Shown here one piece after another: positions 1 through 11,111 of a stretch of 64,000 nucleotides of DNA; position 1 is the stretch's first letter, and every line of letters starts with the position of its first letter. The stretch covers positions 35,271,509 through 35,335,508 of the forward strand of contig NC_135182.1 of the NCBI RefSeq assembly GCF_041146795.1. Direction: 5' to 3'. The notes under the pieces are model-generated. The model was not told the origin of the DNA. It ran no database searches and saw nothing but the letters and a program-made list of their open reading frames with translations. A program made the position numbers and the translations under genes. The stretch comes from Maylandia zebra. Lineage: Eukaryota; Chordata; Actinopteri; Cichliformes; Cichlidae.

Positions 1-820
1 TACAGGTGAGAGCCTATAATATTATTCAGAGAACCTGGATGATTACCTATGAGGAAGAACTTGGCTACAGAGGGTAGAAAAAGGTCCCTTTGAACAGGAA
101 GCCTCTGAAGGGTAGCCATCTGCCTTTCCAGTGGAGTGAGAAGAAAGCCGTGTGAATAGAAGAGCACTGAGAGACAACAACATGAGAATAAACAGGTGGG
201 TGGGCTGGTAGGGACAGTTCAGCGATATAGATGAGCGGGAGCTTTAGTACAATAATCCAAAATCATTTGTATCTATTTTTTTCCTGACGTTGTAGTTTTC
301 AGATTTAGATATACTGGACTCACTGAAATATCTGAATGAATGAATACATCTAAACACTAATATCCTTTCCAGTGTTCTCTTTGGGTAAATGTGTATGAAG
401 ATATGTTTCCTGGTGGATTTCCCACCAAATTTAAACACCAAACTTTTCCTCCACTAACTCTGAGACGATTTTCCCTCAGAGTTACAGAGCAAGGTGTGTC
501 GCTCTGCAGCAGAAAGTTATTTGCAAGGCAGATAATATGAAAATGATTCCCACACGGACGCTGAATGAGACAAAACGAGCAGGTTGGCAGGTAGCTACGT
601 TACAATGAGCCCTTTTACAGTTCAGTGCAGGCACAAAGGTCGTTGCCCGGCACGGAGAAGAGGAGGGAGGGGGGGCTTTGGATGGAGAAAAGGCGTTAGT
701 AAGAATAATTCATTTTGTGTGGGTGTTTGGTGTGACCTCCCATCAACACACACACACACACACGTAGAGACAACCCTCCCCCTTTATGTCAATATTGGAT
801 CAGAGTAACGCACCATGCGA
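1..820. other. Intergenic, upstream of mir-375
   Basis: I see no coding gene here. The short open frames on both strands show no family motif. A short (CA)n run lies at about 748-764. The purine-rich stretch just downstream (about 850-905) leads into the TATA box at 908, so the right part is probably promoter-proximal sequence of the mir-375 transcript. Confidence 0.5.
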
Positions 821-826
821 CAGGTG
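821..826 (+). promoter_or_regulatory. E-box upstream of mir-375
   Basis: CAGGTG, a CANNTG E-box, lies 82 bases before the TATA box. Mammalian mir-375 promoters are known to be bound by bHLH factors such as NeuroD1. Use of this particular site is inference. Confidence 0.3.
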
Positions 827-907
827 TCTGTGCCTGCCCCGAGGATCCACTTTGAGGGGTGGAGAAAGGAAAAGAGTGAGCCAGTGGAGAGAGAGAGCGT
901 GTAGAGG

Positions 908-915
908 TATAAAAG
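908..915 (+). promoter_or_regulatory. TATA box, probable pri-mir-375 promoter
   Basis: TATAAAAG sits about 240 bases before the mir-375 hairpin on the same strand. Start of transcription would be expected near 937-942. A compact TATA promoter a few hundred bases upstream also fits what is known of mammalian mir-375. No other gene on this strand lies nearby to claim it. Confidence 0.55.
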
Positions 916-937
916 GTGAGGTCTGAGGCTGCGCCTG

Positions 938-963
938 CTATTATTTCTTTGCTTCTTCTAAAG
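938..963 (+). ncRNA. Possible first exon of pri-mir-375
   Basis: The segment after the predicted start ends in AAG followed by GTAAGC at 964, a good splice donor. If used, the hairpin would lie in the first intron or a retained part of a spliced primary transcript. No matching acceptor could be fixed by eye, so the exon is tentative and an unspliced primary transcript is equally possible. Confidence 0.3.
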
Positions 964-1146
964 GTAAGCTTTGAAGCTCCTCACTCGTTCCCTTTCAGAG
1001 AATCCATTCTGACAACTTTTGCTTGGTGCTGTAACTTTTTAAAATCTTCTCCTAAAGGCTGAACATGAAGAAGCCAGCTGATTTATGCCCATCACATCCC
1101 TCTCTGGACCGACTTACGCTGTGACCTTTCCCCGTTTGTCCGTATT

Positions 1147-1216
1147 TGCTTCACGTTGAGCCTCACGTACAATACCTGAAGATGAAGTTTTGTTCGTTCG
1201 GCTCGCGTTACGCAGG
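1147..1216 (+). ncRNA. mir375: microRNA miR-375 precursor
   Basis: The 3' arm at 1189-1210 matches, from memory, the 22-nt mature miR-375 of zebrafish, including the seed TTGTTCG and the 3' end CGTTA, which differs from the mammalian CGTGA. The 5' arm (about 1156-1173) contains GAGCC and CACGTACAA, which pair with GGCTC and TTGTTCG of the 3' arm. The loop is about 1174-1186, so a hairpin with small bulges forms. miR-375 represses insulin secretion genes and supports islet and pituitary endocrine cells. Its place upstream of cryba2 on the same strand is the known vertebrate position. The small open frame running across it from 1182 is incidental. Confidence 0.95.
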
Positions 1217-3265
1217 TACGGGTTGGCAACCGGAAAAGGCACAAGGATGACTTTTAGTTAGGGAAGATCACTGGGAAGCCTTTAAATGAGACGAATGATA
1301 ATGTTGTTTCCTGCAACCAGTTCAAGGTGTTTTCATTGAATGTCCCAAAGGGGTAAGGACAGGTAGCTGAGTCAAAGTGTGGCCTTTGTTTTAGTAACTC
1401 CAGGGTGTTGTACATATCACTGAACAGGTAGATTGTCTCATTTGCATACAGCTGGCAGCAGGCAACGCTCTAAAGAAAGCAGTGGCAGCAGAAGCAGCTC
1501 ACTACCTGACTGAACAAGTAACAATCATTCAAAGTCTGACGGGCAAAGACTCTTTTGTTGCCTCTGTGTTTGTTTAGAAAGGAACAAAGGTGCTCTGATG
1601 CTATAATAGATGTTGCAGTTTAAATCTGACATGTACTGTATATGTCTTTTATTTTTTTTTTACTGAAAAAGTAAAGATATCTAAGTAAGACTATGTATCC
1701 CAGACTCAACTCAATCCACATGTTCTGTCAAAAGCAGCCGCCTTAAACAGACACACCTGTCTGCTCACAGCAGCAGTAACAGCGTCAGTGACACACGCTA
1801 TCACTGCTGCAAACGTGGGTAACTGACACTGGGACTGGGTCCAAGTAATAATCACTCACTGTTTTTTTTGTTTTTTTGGCGGGGGGAGGGGGGGGGGGTC
1901 AGTCAGTGGTTGAACCTGTCTTTGTGTGTTTGCCTAAACTGCCTCAGAGTGACACGAGTACGCACGGAGAAGGCTGACATTTACAGCGGCAGGGATCCGT
2001 AATTCCCTTTAGTGCTTTTTTTGATAATCATTTTCCTACTGGCACATTCATGATGACAGAACGTGTTTTCCACTGGGGGTCTGTATGTCACCATCCATCT
2101 CTTACGTCATAAAGAGAGACTGCAGGCAAGCACCAGAGAGCAGAGAGATGGGCTTAATGGGACGTTATGTTAGCCATTGACTAAACATTAACCACACACA
2201 CACACACACACACACATGGCAGACATCTGATAGAAGCCATCTGTTATTTAGAAACTGTGATGCATTATTAAGCCACCCCAATCCTAATATTCATGTTTTC
2301 GTTATTTTGTCTTACACTGAACATTATTTACACCTTTGTAGCATAAAGTGCTGTTTTGATCCACTAGCCTGAAGGCAGAGCTATAAGCTGTGCCCTGGGT
2401 GACGAATAAAGAGCTAAAAACACAAATTTTTATTACATATTTTAAAAAAAAAGTTTACACATCTAGTTCAACTATAGTACCCCCCCCCCCCCCCAAAAAA
2501 AACCCCTAAATCTACCAAACACTTAATTAAAACATACAAACTTTGTTTAACATCAGAGAAAAATGCATTGAACCTTAATTATACAGATACAGTTGTATAT
2601 TCTTTCTAGGATTTCTAGGACTTCCTTGTGGCTCAAATGTTAAAGACTGTATAATTTTGTAATTAAGCTCTTTTGTGCTCCTTTTGCTATATTGTCCCTG
2701 CTAAATAGCACACACTCCTAATAAACTCCAAAAATACCTCATTTTTGCAGGATGGCTTGTGAGCAACATCATGAGAAAGCCTGTCCTGCATGTCATTCTT
2801 TACCTGAGAGCCTATTTGCCTCAGCTCGAATCGCCAGTCAATATTTGTTTAAAACCAGAGGAAGGGTAAGCTCACACTCCTCAGTATCCTGGTTACCTTG
2901 TCCCGACTGGTCCTGCTGCTGCTGCACCCTTCCAAGCAGCTCCAGCAGCTGCATTAGTTGCAGGTAATTTGTTTAGGAGTCACCGTGGAGGCCGGGCCAC
3001 CTGGCTGGAACGAGTTGAAATAAACATAATGCCACAGTCATGAGTTTGGACCTGTTGGTTTTATCACCAGCGGCTCCCTCACTAACATATTTCCTCCACA
3101 GAAGATGAAGGAGAATTTTATTTGTATCACAAATGCATATTGTGTACGTTACTCAGTAGCTCAGTCCTGTTATTGCTCCTCACGATGAATTTAGTTTTTT
3201 ACTGAAGATTTAAAGCATGTTCGTATATCATGTAGCCCCTCACTCATGTTGCTAGCAGTTAGAAA
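1217..3265. other. Intergenic between mir-375 and TE cluster
   Basis: No gene recognised. It holds a G-rich tract (1881-1898, G6-A-G11), an (AC)n run at about 2192-2215, and a homopolymer stretch of C then A at 2480-2502. The open frame at 2752-2967 has a cysteine- and serine-rich translation with no domain and is probably chance. Confidence 0.5.
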
Positions 3266-3548
3266 CAGTACTGTGAAAAAGTATTTGCTCTTTTCCCCAC
3301 TGATAATTTAATTTTGCATATTTGTCACATTTACAAGTTTCAGATCAAATAATTTGTAATATAATTATTAGTTATTAGCTTAATGAGTCCCCATTAAATC
3401 AAGAAATCACTTAAACAGAAGCTGTCTAACAAAGTGAAGTAGGCCATAAGAACTCAAAGAGCAGCACATCATGCCACAATCTAAAGAAACAGCTGAGAAA
3501 CAAAGTCACTGACACCTGTCGGTCTGGGAAGAGTCACAAAGCCAGTCT
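3266..3548 (+). mobile_element. Tc1-like transposon, 5' part
   Basis: It begins CAGTACTGTGAAAAAGTATT, the terminal repeat of a widespread fish Tc1-like family. It then follows that family's leader: a caagaaat stretch, 'aaagtgaagtaggc', 'gcacatcatgccac' and the start of the transposase around 'gtctgggaagagtcacaaagcc'. The element breaks at about 3548 where an L2 LINE is inserted and resumes at 4411. Degenerate and not coding. Confidence 0.75.
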
Positions 3549-4410
3549 AATTCAATTCAATTTTATTTATATAGCGCCAAATCACAATAAAAGTCGCCTC
3601 AAGGCGCTTCATAGATACAGAGAAAAACCCAACAATCATATGACCCCCTATGAGCAGCACTTTGGCGACAGTGGGAAGGAAAAACTCCCTTTTAACAGGA
3701 AGAAACCTCCAGCAGCACCAGGCTCAGGGAGGGGCGGGGCCATCTGCTGTGATTGGTTGGGGTGAGAGAAGGAAGACAGGATAAAGACATGCTGTGGAAG
3801 AGAGACAGAGATTAATAACAGATATGATTCAGTGCAGAGAGGTCTGTTAACACATAGTGAGTGAGAAAGGTGACTGGAAAGGAAAAACTCAATGCATCAT
3901 GGGAATCCCCAGCAGCCTACACCTATTGCAGCATAACTAAGGGAGGATTCAGGGTCACCTGGTCCAGCCCTAACTATATGCTTTAGCAAAAAGGAAAGTT
4001 TGAAGCCTAATCTTGAAAGTAGAGATAGTGTCTGTCTCCTGAATCCAAACTGGAAGCTGGTTCCACAGAAGAGGGGCCTGAAAACTGAAGGCTCTGCCTC
4101 CCATTCTACTTTTAAATACTCTAGGAACAACAAGTAGGCCTGCAGAGCGAGAGCGAAGTGCTCTAATAGGGTGATATGGTACTACAAGGTCATTGAGATA
4201 AGATGGGGCCTGATTATTTAAGACCTTGTATGTGAGGAGCAGGATTTTGAATTCTGGATTTAGCAGGAAGCCAAAACAGGAGAAATCTGCTCTCTTTCTA
4301 GTCCCTGTCACGACTCTTGCTGCAGCACTTTGGATTAGCTGAAGGCTTTTCAGTGAGTTTTTTGGACATCCTGATAATAATGAATTGCAGTCGTCCAGCC
4401 TGGAAGTAAT
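3549..4410 (-). mobile_element. L2 (Maui-type) LINE, 3' fragment
   Basis: On the minus strand an uninterrupted frame of 113 codons (3970-4311) matches the C-terminus of L2/Maui LINE reverse transcriptase: FKILLLTYKVLN, APSYLNDLVVPY, RSRSAGLLVVPR and GGRAFSFQAPLLWNQLP. The left end, with repeated TTCAA and 'tttatatagcgccaa', is the known 3' tail. The copy is 5'-truncated, as is usual for LINEs, and sits inside a Tc1 element. The relatively intact frame suggests moderate age. Confidence 0.85.
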
Positions 4411-4905
4411 AAGGCTTTGTGGCTCCAGTGAACAGTGCTGAAGCTTTCCAGGAGCTCAGAGAAGAGCCCAGAACAACATCTAAAGAACTTCAGGCCTCAC
4501 TTGGCTCAGAAAGGGACCGGGAAAAAATATCCTCCGTGGGAGAGTCCAAGGAGAAAAGCACTGCTGATTTTTCTGCCAAAAAACATCTGGATAATCCCCG
4601 AGACTCCTGGGAAAATATTCTGTGGACTGACGAGAAAGGCTGAACTTTCTAGAAGGTTTGAGTTCCGTTACAACTGGATCAAATCAACAGAATTTCATAA
4701 CAAGAACATCAGAGCAACAGTTGAACATGGTGGTGGTTGTGAGATGGTCTGTGGCTGCTTTGCTGCTTCAGGACCGGGACAACATGGATTCTGCTCTCTG
4801 CCAGAGGAGTGGGCCACCAGTTTGTGCCCTGAAGCTCAAGAGCACTTGGGTTATGCAGCAGGACAATGATCCAAAATTCAGCACCAGTCTCTTATGAAAC
4901 ATCTG
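4411..4905 (+). mobile_element. Tc1-like transposon, transposase remnant after LINE
   Basis: It resumes the element broken at 3548. Recognisable Tc1 transposase text includes 'aacatctaaagaacttcagg', 'tctgtggactgacgaga', 'ggtggtggttgtgagatggt', 'tttgctgcttcaggacc' and 'caggacaatgatccaaa' (the QDND catalytic region). Frameshifts split it over two frames, so it is dead. Transposase text fades after 4905 and no clear 3' terminal repeat is seen. Confidence 0.8.
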
Positions 4906-5027
4906 GCTCAAACAGATACGTACTGACCACGCTGTCCTGCTGAACAGTGAGCAGTTACTGTAGGAGAGAAAGGGAATATGGTAGCAGTTCACTCAGTTTC
5001 AAACAGCGACTGTTGCAAATGGAGGCT

Positions 5028-5345
5028 TTCATTTGACTAAAAAACCTAAATAAATGAAAGATTCACTTGTACCAGAATAACTGGAAAAGGTTGGAGGAGG
5101 AGAGAAATACCTGCTGATAGGACAGCACTTCATAGTGCAGCTGGACAATGATCCAACCCTAGAGTTCATCAGTGCTTTACAGAAACTGAAGACAAATCTG
5201 AAGACATGGAGACACACGCAAATAAGCAGCAACTGAAGTAGGCATATAGTAACGTTCATGGGTTTAAGAATTCCTGCATTCATGCAAAGGATGAAGTTTG
5301 TCCAATTACTCTTGAGCCTCTACACATAAACAGGCTTTATTTTGG
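5028..5345 (+). mobile_element. Possible DNA-transposon 3' remnant
   Basis: Phrases such as 'cagctggacaatgatccaac' and the ending 'gtccaattactcttgagcct' resemble 3' parts of fish Tc1/mariner-type elements. The family is not certain and no terminal repeat could be paired. Confidence 0.35.
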
Positions 5346-8300
5346 AAGACTTGATGAAATGATTTTGGCTAAACCTGGAAGGCTGCACTTCAATCACAGC
5401 TTGATTATCTGATATAAAACGTGGTGTGCTGTGCAGAAGCAAAGTTACAAGAACGATGTCATCGACTAAAACAGCTGTGGAGCTAGGCTACCTGTCAGCA
5501 TTACTAACTGTGTCTCACATTTTTTCACCTCGAGCCCACTGTGGCATCTTTGTAAGTCCCTCCTTCTTTCATATCATCTTTTCAACGTACAGCTTGCTGG
5601 GTCTGAATGTCAGGGTGTCTTGGAGAGTTGGTGCATGTGCCAACCTGGCACACCTTACTACATTACTTCCTTGACTTACTCTGGGGCTCTCCTTGTACCT
5701 GCTTGCTGTATCATTGTTGGTTAAGCTGACTGGTTACCGTCCACCTGGGTAAGTTTGTCTGCCCAATCAGAGTAACACAGATAACATGCAAATATGCTAA
5801 CATTAGTATCTACATTATGCCACTCTGTATCTCACTTAAACTGTTAGAAATAAATAAATGAAATGTATTTTACCTGCTGAGAAAGTTACCATGTTGGTAA
5901 CGAGCTTACTTCTCAACCTGTAGATCTCTACACCTCACACCTCCACTGTATGACATTCCTATATTTCATACTTAATTCAAGTGGCTTACACTAATGCAAG
6001 CAAACAAAGGTCAAAGCAATCTGAAACTCTGCTTGTAATCGCAGCTTATGGTGGAAACTTTCAGGCCTTCTTGCTTGAAAAAGCCCTGCCTACCAGACAT
6101 GGGTCATATTTTCTTATCTGAACATACAATTTCCTTTAAAATACACCGTTTTCAGGCCACCTCATCTGCAGAGTCTGTGTGAGAGGAAGCAAACATTAGC
6201 GCACAGCAAACATAGTATTTGAATGGTACTCAGCATGTCTGCTGGAGCTGCTGTTTATACCTTTGCAATTTACTTTGCAGTGTATTTAAACACGTGCGTG
6301 AGTTATTCTCTGTAAATGTTACTAACTCATTCACTGTTTTCCAGTATTGATCCGCTCATGCAAATGCCCGAGTGAAATGCCCAAGCACATGTATCATTAG
6401 CATATTGTTTATTTTTAGGCTGTTCTGGAGTCATCCTGTTGTTACAGTTACATCCTGTTTTGCTCTTCCTCATGTTTTGTCCTGATCCACAGCGCAGTAA
6501 GTGCTGCATATAGAAAAAAAGGGGCAGCTACAACATTTTATATTGACTTTATGAATAAAACTTCACTGGGCTTGTCTGTTTCCTAGCTGCCTCTGCTGTG
6601 ACCCTCTGCAGGGTTATACTGTATTAGTGCTATTAAGACAAGCGTTTGTGTCTGTTCAGCAGGAACATGATTACATTTGTGCCGTCTGCCAAACTGCTCA
6701 GTACTATCTGTAAATGGATGAGCGGAGTGAGGGGCTGCGTGTATGTGCTGCCTGTAGGCTATGTGCTGTTTCCTCTGACAGTTACTGATAATGAAAACTC
6801 ATGCAAATGCCCAAGGCCTGTTCTCTCGCTCCCTCGGCTGGTCCTTGCCTCGGCTCTGTCGTGGCAGGGTGAGTGTTAATATTTTAAGTCCTCAGTCTCT
6901 GAAGAGTTGGCTGAACAAGCTGCTGGGTTTCTATTTTGAACTCAAATAAAAGAAAATGAGTTTTATCTCGGCACTTTGTCTAACTCCCTCAGGCAAACTT
7001 GCTTCTTTTGTGTTTGATCTGTCTGCTCAGACACCTGAATGATAACAGCAGCGTGCGCGCGTGAGCCTGTCGTCACAATTTAATCGTAATTGTCTACAGA
7101 AAACAATTACTATATATATATATGTATTTTTTTATTTTTTTTTTTATTTTACTGTGTAAATCAACTACTTGGATGTCCCTCCTGTCAGAGCAGCGGGGGC
7201 AAGAGGAGGCGTTACAGCAGATGTCCTGTTCACATCATCCTCACCTGGATTAGTCTCCAGGGTAACGTTCCACCTGAAGGAGGGCATTTATTCAGGGCAG
7301 TGTGTGTGTGTGCGTGTGTGCGCAGGTGCGTTCACTCACTATTCAAATAGTCCATACTCAAATTGACCCAGAAAACAAGCAGTGTTAATACACTCAGGGA
7401 CAGACATCTGGAATATAACATTATACTCCAAAATATAGGTACTGATCTATTTAAATGTAGATATGTTTGAGAAGTTGTATTTAAATATTAAACTATGTGT
7501 TTAATATCTATTTTTGCCATTAGTTTCACAAACGTCACTTTTATCCCAATGCAGAATGCAGAATTGGAAGGACAGGGCTGGTAAACAACACTGAAACATT
7601 TATTTACACTTTCCCAGTAAATACTACTCCTCGCTCCATCACGCCCCTCGGTGCCTCTGTTTAATAGTAAAAAGGACCGTTATACCAAGCAGTTTGCTGG
7701 TGCATAAAAATTACCACCAGAATCTACTTCAATTATTTAAATAATTATTGTTATTATTTATTATTTATTATTATTTTGTTATTTATTTAATTATTGTTAA
7801 ATAAAAAAACACACGTGGATGTGTGTTAATATTGTGTAATACCAAATTTAAGCCTCAGGAAAGCGTACGTGGGGGTGGTAGCTGGCACCGAGTCCTGTGA
7901 AATAATCAAATGTTCCATGACCTTTAGCCAGCAATGCAGAGCGGTCATCAGATAATAGCTCTCAGTGTATTTGCCACCGATATTTTGCATTTGACTGGGT
8001 GAATGAATGAAGGGGTGAACTTGTGACCTCTGCCAATCACGGGTCATTGTGGGATCTGGAAGAAGCAAGCGTTTCCTTTGATAAAAGAGGAGGAGAAAAT
8101 AAAATAAATATATCCTCTGTGTACTACAGTACTGTGCATATCGTGACTCATCGTCTTAACTAATTTCATGACGGTTATTTTATGATAATTGTGTTTGTCT
8201 TTCACTCTAAACTAAGCTTCATGTTAAACTTTCTTTCTGTGTTGCCAGTGTGAAAATATCATTTGAGGAAAGATGAGTTAAAGCGGTTAAACGACATCAC

Positions 8301-9990
8301 TGTGTGCTGTGTAGCTGGTGCAGCTCGTAGCCGCTTAGACAAACCATTTATAAGTTAGCAGAGGCAGCGCTGAAGCTACAGAGGAGAGGGAATTTGCTTG
8401 ACGAACTATTATTAAACTTGACCCACAGCCGGTCAGCAGAGCAGAGCTATCGTATGACCAGCAGGAAGAAATGAATGGATTTGTTATACAGACAGATAAG
8501 GATTCAAAGTAGAACTGTACTGTACTGGCTCTGAGCTGGACTACACTGCCCCTCATGTATGCAAATCCCCACCAGCTGCATTTAACAGGGAAATAAGGTG
8601 TGTGTCAGTGTCAGGTTTGTGTTCATAGGTAAGGATATATCATTTATTTTACCTCGGTTTTAGCGTGTTCGGGTACACCGGGTCATTATGCTTCAAACAA
8701 AACTGAACAATTCATATGGATTTTGTGCCCAAAAGGGAGGCAGGTCCCCACAACATGTCTGTGTAAACAGTTCATGATGTAGTATGTGCGCCTGCACACA
8801 GAGCATCTGTGTCTTTATAAGCCTTTCCTTTCACCTGCCATCACCTGCTCTGAAGGCAGGCTGGGTGACACAGGCTAATGCACACACACATGTGGAGTGA
8901 GGGGCAATGAATGGGCTATCAGCAGACAATGAGAGAGCTGTTTGTACAAGTAAGCAGCACAGACACACAGCGTGTACCCAGTCATAGCAAAATGAGCTCT
9001 TTACTGTATGTTTAGTGAGAAAAGAGGAATATTTACTCCTCCTCTTCCCACACAAACTGGAAAGTTTTCACTGAATTAACCGGAGAAACGGACTCAACTA
9101 ACTGTCAACCTTAATTCATGATGTTCACTTTATTATGTTTGCCAGCTTCTGTGTAATAACCATTTTAGCCACTAGATGTCACCAATGATGAAGGAAAACT
9201 CAACCGCTTCTTTAATCATTGTTGTTATGATCAGGTGTTCAAACCTGCAAAAATGTAAATGTAAGAGATGCACATGGACAGGTGATGCCTGTAGGTTTAA
9301 CGTGGTCCGCATGTGATGAACTGTTCAACAGTTTTCAGTCAGCAGTGGAGCTGTTAGACAAATAAAGACAGACAGACAATAAAGCCTGTTCTGTTAATAA
9401 GAGGTGAAAAAGGTATACAAAGTACGTTGAGCTTGTTTTATTTATAACATTAAATGTCAAAGGCCATTCATACACATTTTTGGAGCTTCAAAGAATAAAA
9501 ATAAAAATAGGAAAAATGGGGCAAAACATGCAAATATAATTACTACATCTGTAATACAGCTTTGATCAGTATTGTTAAAAAGCCAGATGACATTTAAAAG
9601 TAGAATAAACCTGAATAAGCTTCTTTTTTCAACAAAACGTACAACATAACCGTTTAGATCATGTTTGTTCTTCAGTGTACGTCAGAATGCTCATGTAGGT
9701 GGACTCATCAGCCTAAAGACAATTTCTTTATGTGTATGATGTGTATGATACACCTCTATGTGTGTTCTCATTTGTATAATTAAAACTGTGATTTGGTCTG
9801 ATCCTAATCTGAAAAACAAAGCACTGCAGTTTTTACTACAGCACTTCACCCTCCAGTTCCTTCCAGAGCCGGAGGAAAAGAAAGAAAAACATGTCCTAGA
9901 TGAAAGTGACACATGTCCTGGGCTCAGTGTGTGGCATTCCTTGGACCCTTTGCCACCTCGAGTTTAGGATCCAGTTTACCTACTGCAAAG
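5346..9990. other. Intergenic, no gene recognised
   Basis: AT-rich non-coding sequence. It has short AT runs near 7110-7145 and an ATT/TTA-rich low-complexity stretch at 7735-7805. A weak CTCF-like motif, CCACTAGATGTCAC, is at 9169-9182. Open frames are short and share no motif with known proteins. Enhancers for mir-375 or cryba2 could lie here, but nothing in the sequence fixes them. Confidence 0.45.
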
Positions 9991-9995
9991 AGTGA

Positions 9996-10017
9996 GGGGG
10001 AGGGGGAGGGGGAGGGG
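9996..10017 (+). promoter_or_regulatory. G-quadruplex-prone tract upstream of cryba2
   Basis: Four guanine runs (5, 5, 5 and 4) are separated by single A bases, the shape of a very stable intramolecular G-quadruplex. It lies about 270 bases before the cryba2 TATA box. Confidence 0.5.
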
Positions 10018-10225
10018 ATCAGCTCCCAGAATGTGTCTATTGTCCCGCTACACCAATCAAACTGTTGTGTCAGTGCGTTGCCATTGTATAGTCCTGGGTC
10101 AGGTTGCCACTGACCGTGGCTGCCATATTGATGACTAAGTCAGTTTGGGGCTCTGAGGACAATGGTGCTCTGGAGCCTGCACAAAGCACGAGGCTAATGC
10201 TCCCCTTTCAGCCGGCCCGCTCAGC

Positions 10226-10231
10226 TGCTGA
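10226..10231 (+). promoter_or_regulatory. Maf half-site-like motif in cryba2 promoter
   Basis: TGCTGA, a half Maf recognition element, is set in the near-palindrome CTCAGCTGCTGAG, about 55 bases before the TATA box. Large Maf proteins are known activators of crystallin promoters. Use of this site is inference. Confidence 0.3.
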
Positions 10232-10284
10232 GTGTGCAAGGCTGCTGGGCAAATGGAGTGGCTCGGGTCCAGGGGGCCCAGCCC

Positions 10285-10292
10285 TATAAAAA
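10285..10292 (+). promoter_or_regulatory. cryba2: cryba2 TATA box
   Basis: TATAAAAA lies about 30 bases before a short leader exon that ends in a consensus splice donor at 10356. Beta-crystallin genes typically have a TATA promoter and a tiny non-coding first exon, as seen here. Confidence 0.7.
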
Positions 10293-10315
10293 CACAGGCG
10301 AGGGTCTCTCCCCCG

Positions 10316-10355
10316 ACATTGATTATACTGGATCTGTCCCACCTCAGTACCGTCT
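10316..10355 (+). other. cryba2: cryba2 non-coding exon 1
   Basis: It ends CGTCT followed by GTAAGT at 10356. The start is estimated from the TATA box. The leader continues in the coding exon, whose acceptor is TTGTTCAG ending near 11081, 30 bases before the ATG. Confidence 0.6.
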
Positions 10356-11111
10356 GTAAGTATCTCAGCACTGCCTCAGACTTAGCTGCAAGAAACAGTG
10401 ACGGTGACAGCTTTGTGTACTAGGTGGAAGCGACAGGCAGCGAGACGCTCCTCACACTGTGGCTTTGGTAGTTAGTCTATTACAGACGCACTTTGTTAAC
10501 ATTAAAGAACTTTATCATGAGGACAGCTGTGTATTCCTATAATAAGCTGGCAAGATGATGCCTTTCGGGTGTGCTTGTGTGTGCCTTTTAAAGACAATGC
10601 AGGCGTTTATCTGAGTGCAGTGTTGTGTGCTTTTCCACCACAACAAAATCAAACGAGCCAGACTAGAAAGAGATGAAACTTCATAAGCTTTCACTCTGAT
10701 TCTGGCTGGAAGTGGTTCTATCTGCCACGCTGGAGTCTCACGGTGCAGTTTATGAGCTGGAAACGTGGTTGCTGATTGAATCTCCATCTGATTGAATCTG
10801 TGCTTTAAGGAAATGGAAAAGCAAAGAATGAATGGAATTTTTCACTTGTGACACCTTTGGAGAGTGAGCTAAAAATAGATGCAACAAATGTTTTATTTTT
10901 CGCCAAGCTTCCAGATAAAGATTGCAGTTTTAGGATAATTTAGAGATGTGCCTGGCTCGCTGACGACCTCTACCCCACTGATTGCTCATGCTACCCGGGG
11001 CTTTAGTTGTGATTGTGTGATGGTGTTATTCCTAATCTGTTTTATGCTGAGGGTCTTTATTAAACTCTGTACGTTGTTCAGAGAGTAACCCCCGAGGGAG
11101 AAGCAGCAGCC

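Noticed and set aside
1182..1218. Mini-frame beginning MKFCSFGSRYA with a donor-like end
   Set aside because: It lies exactly on the mature miR-375 sequence, whose conservation explains it.
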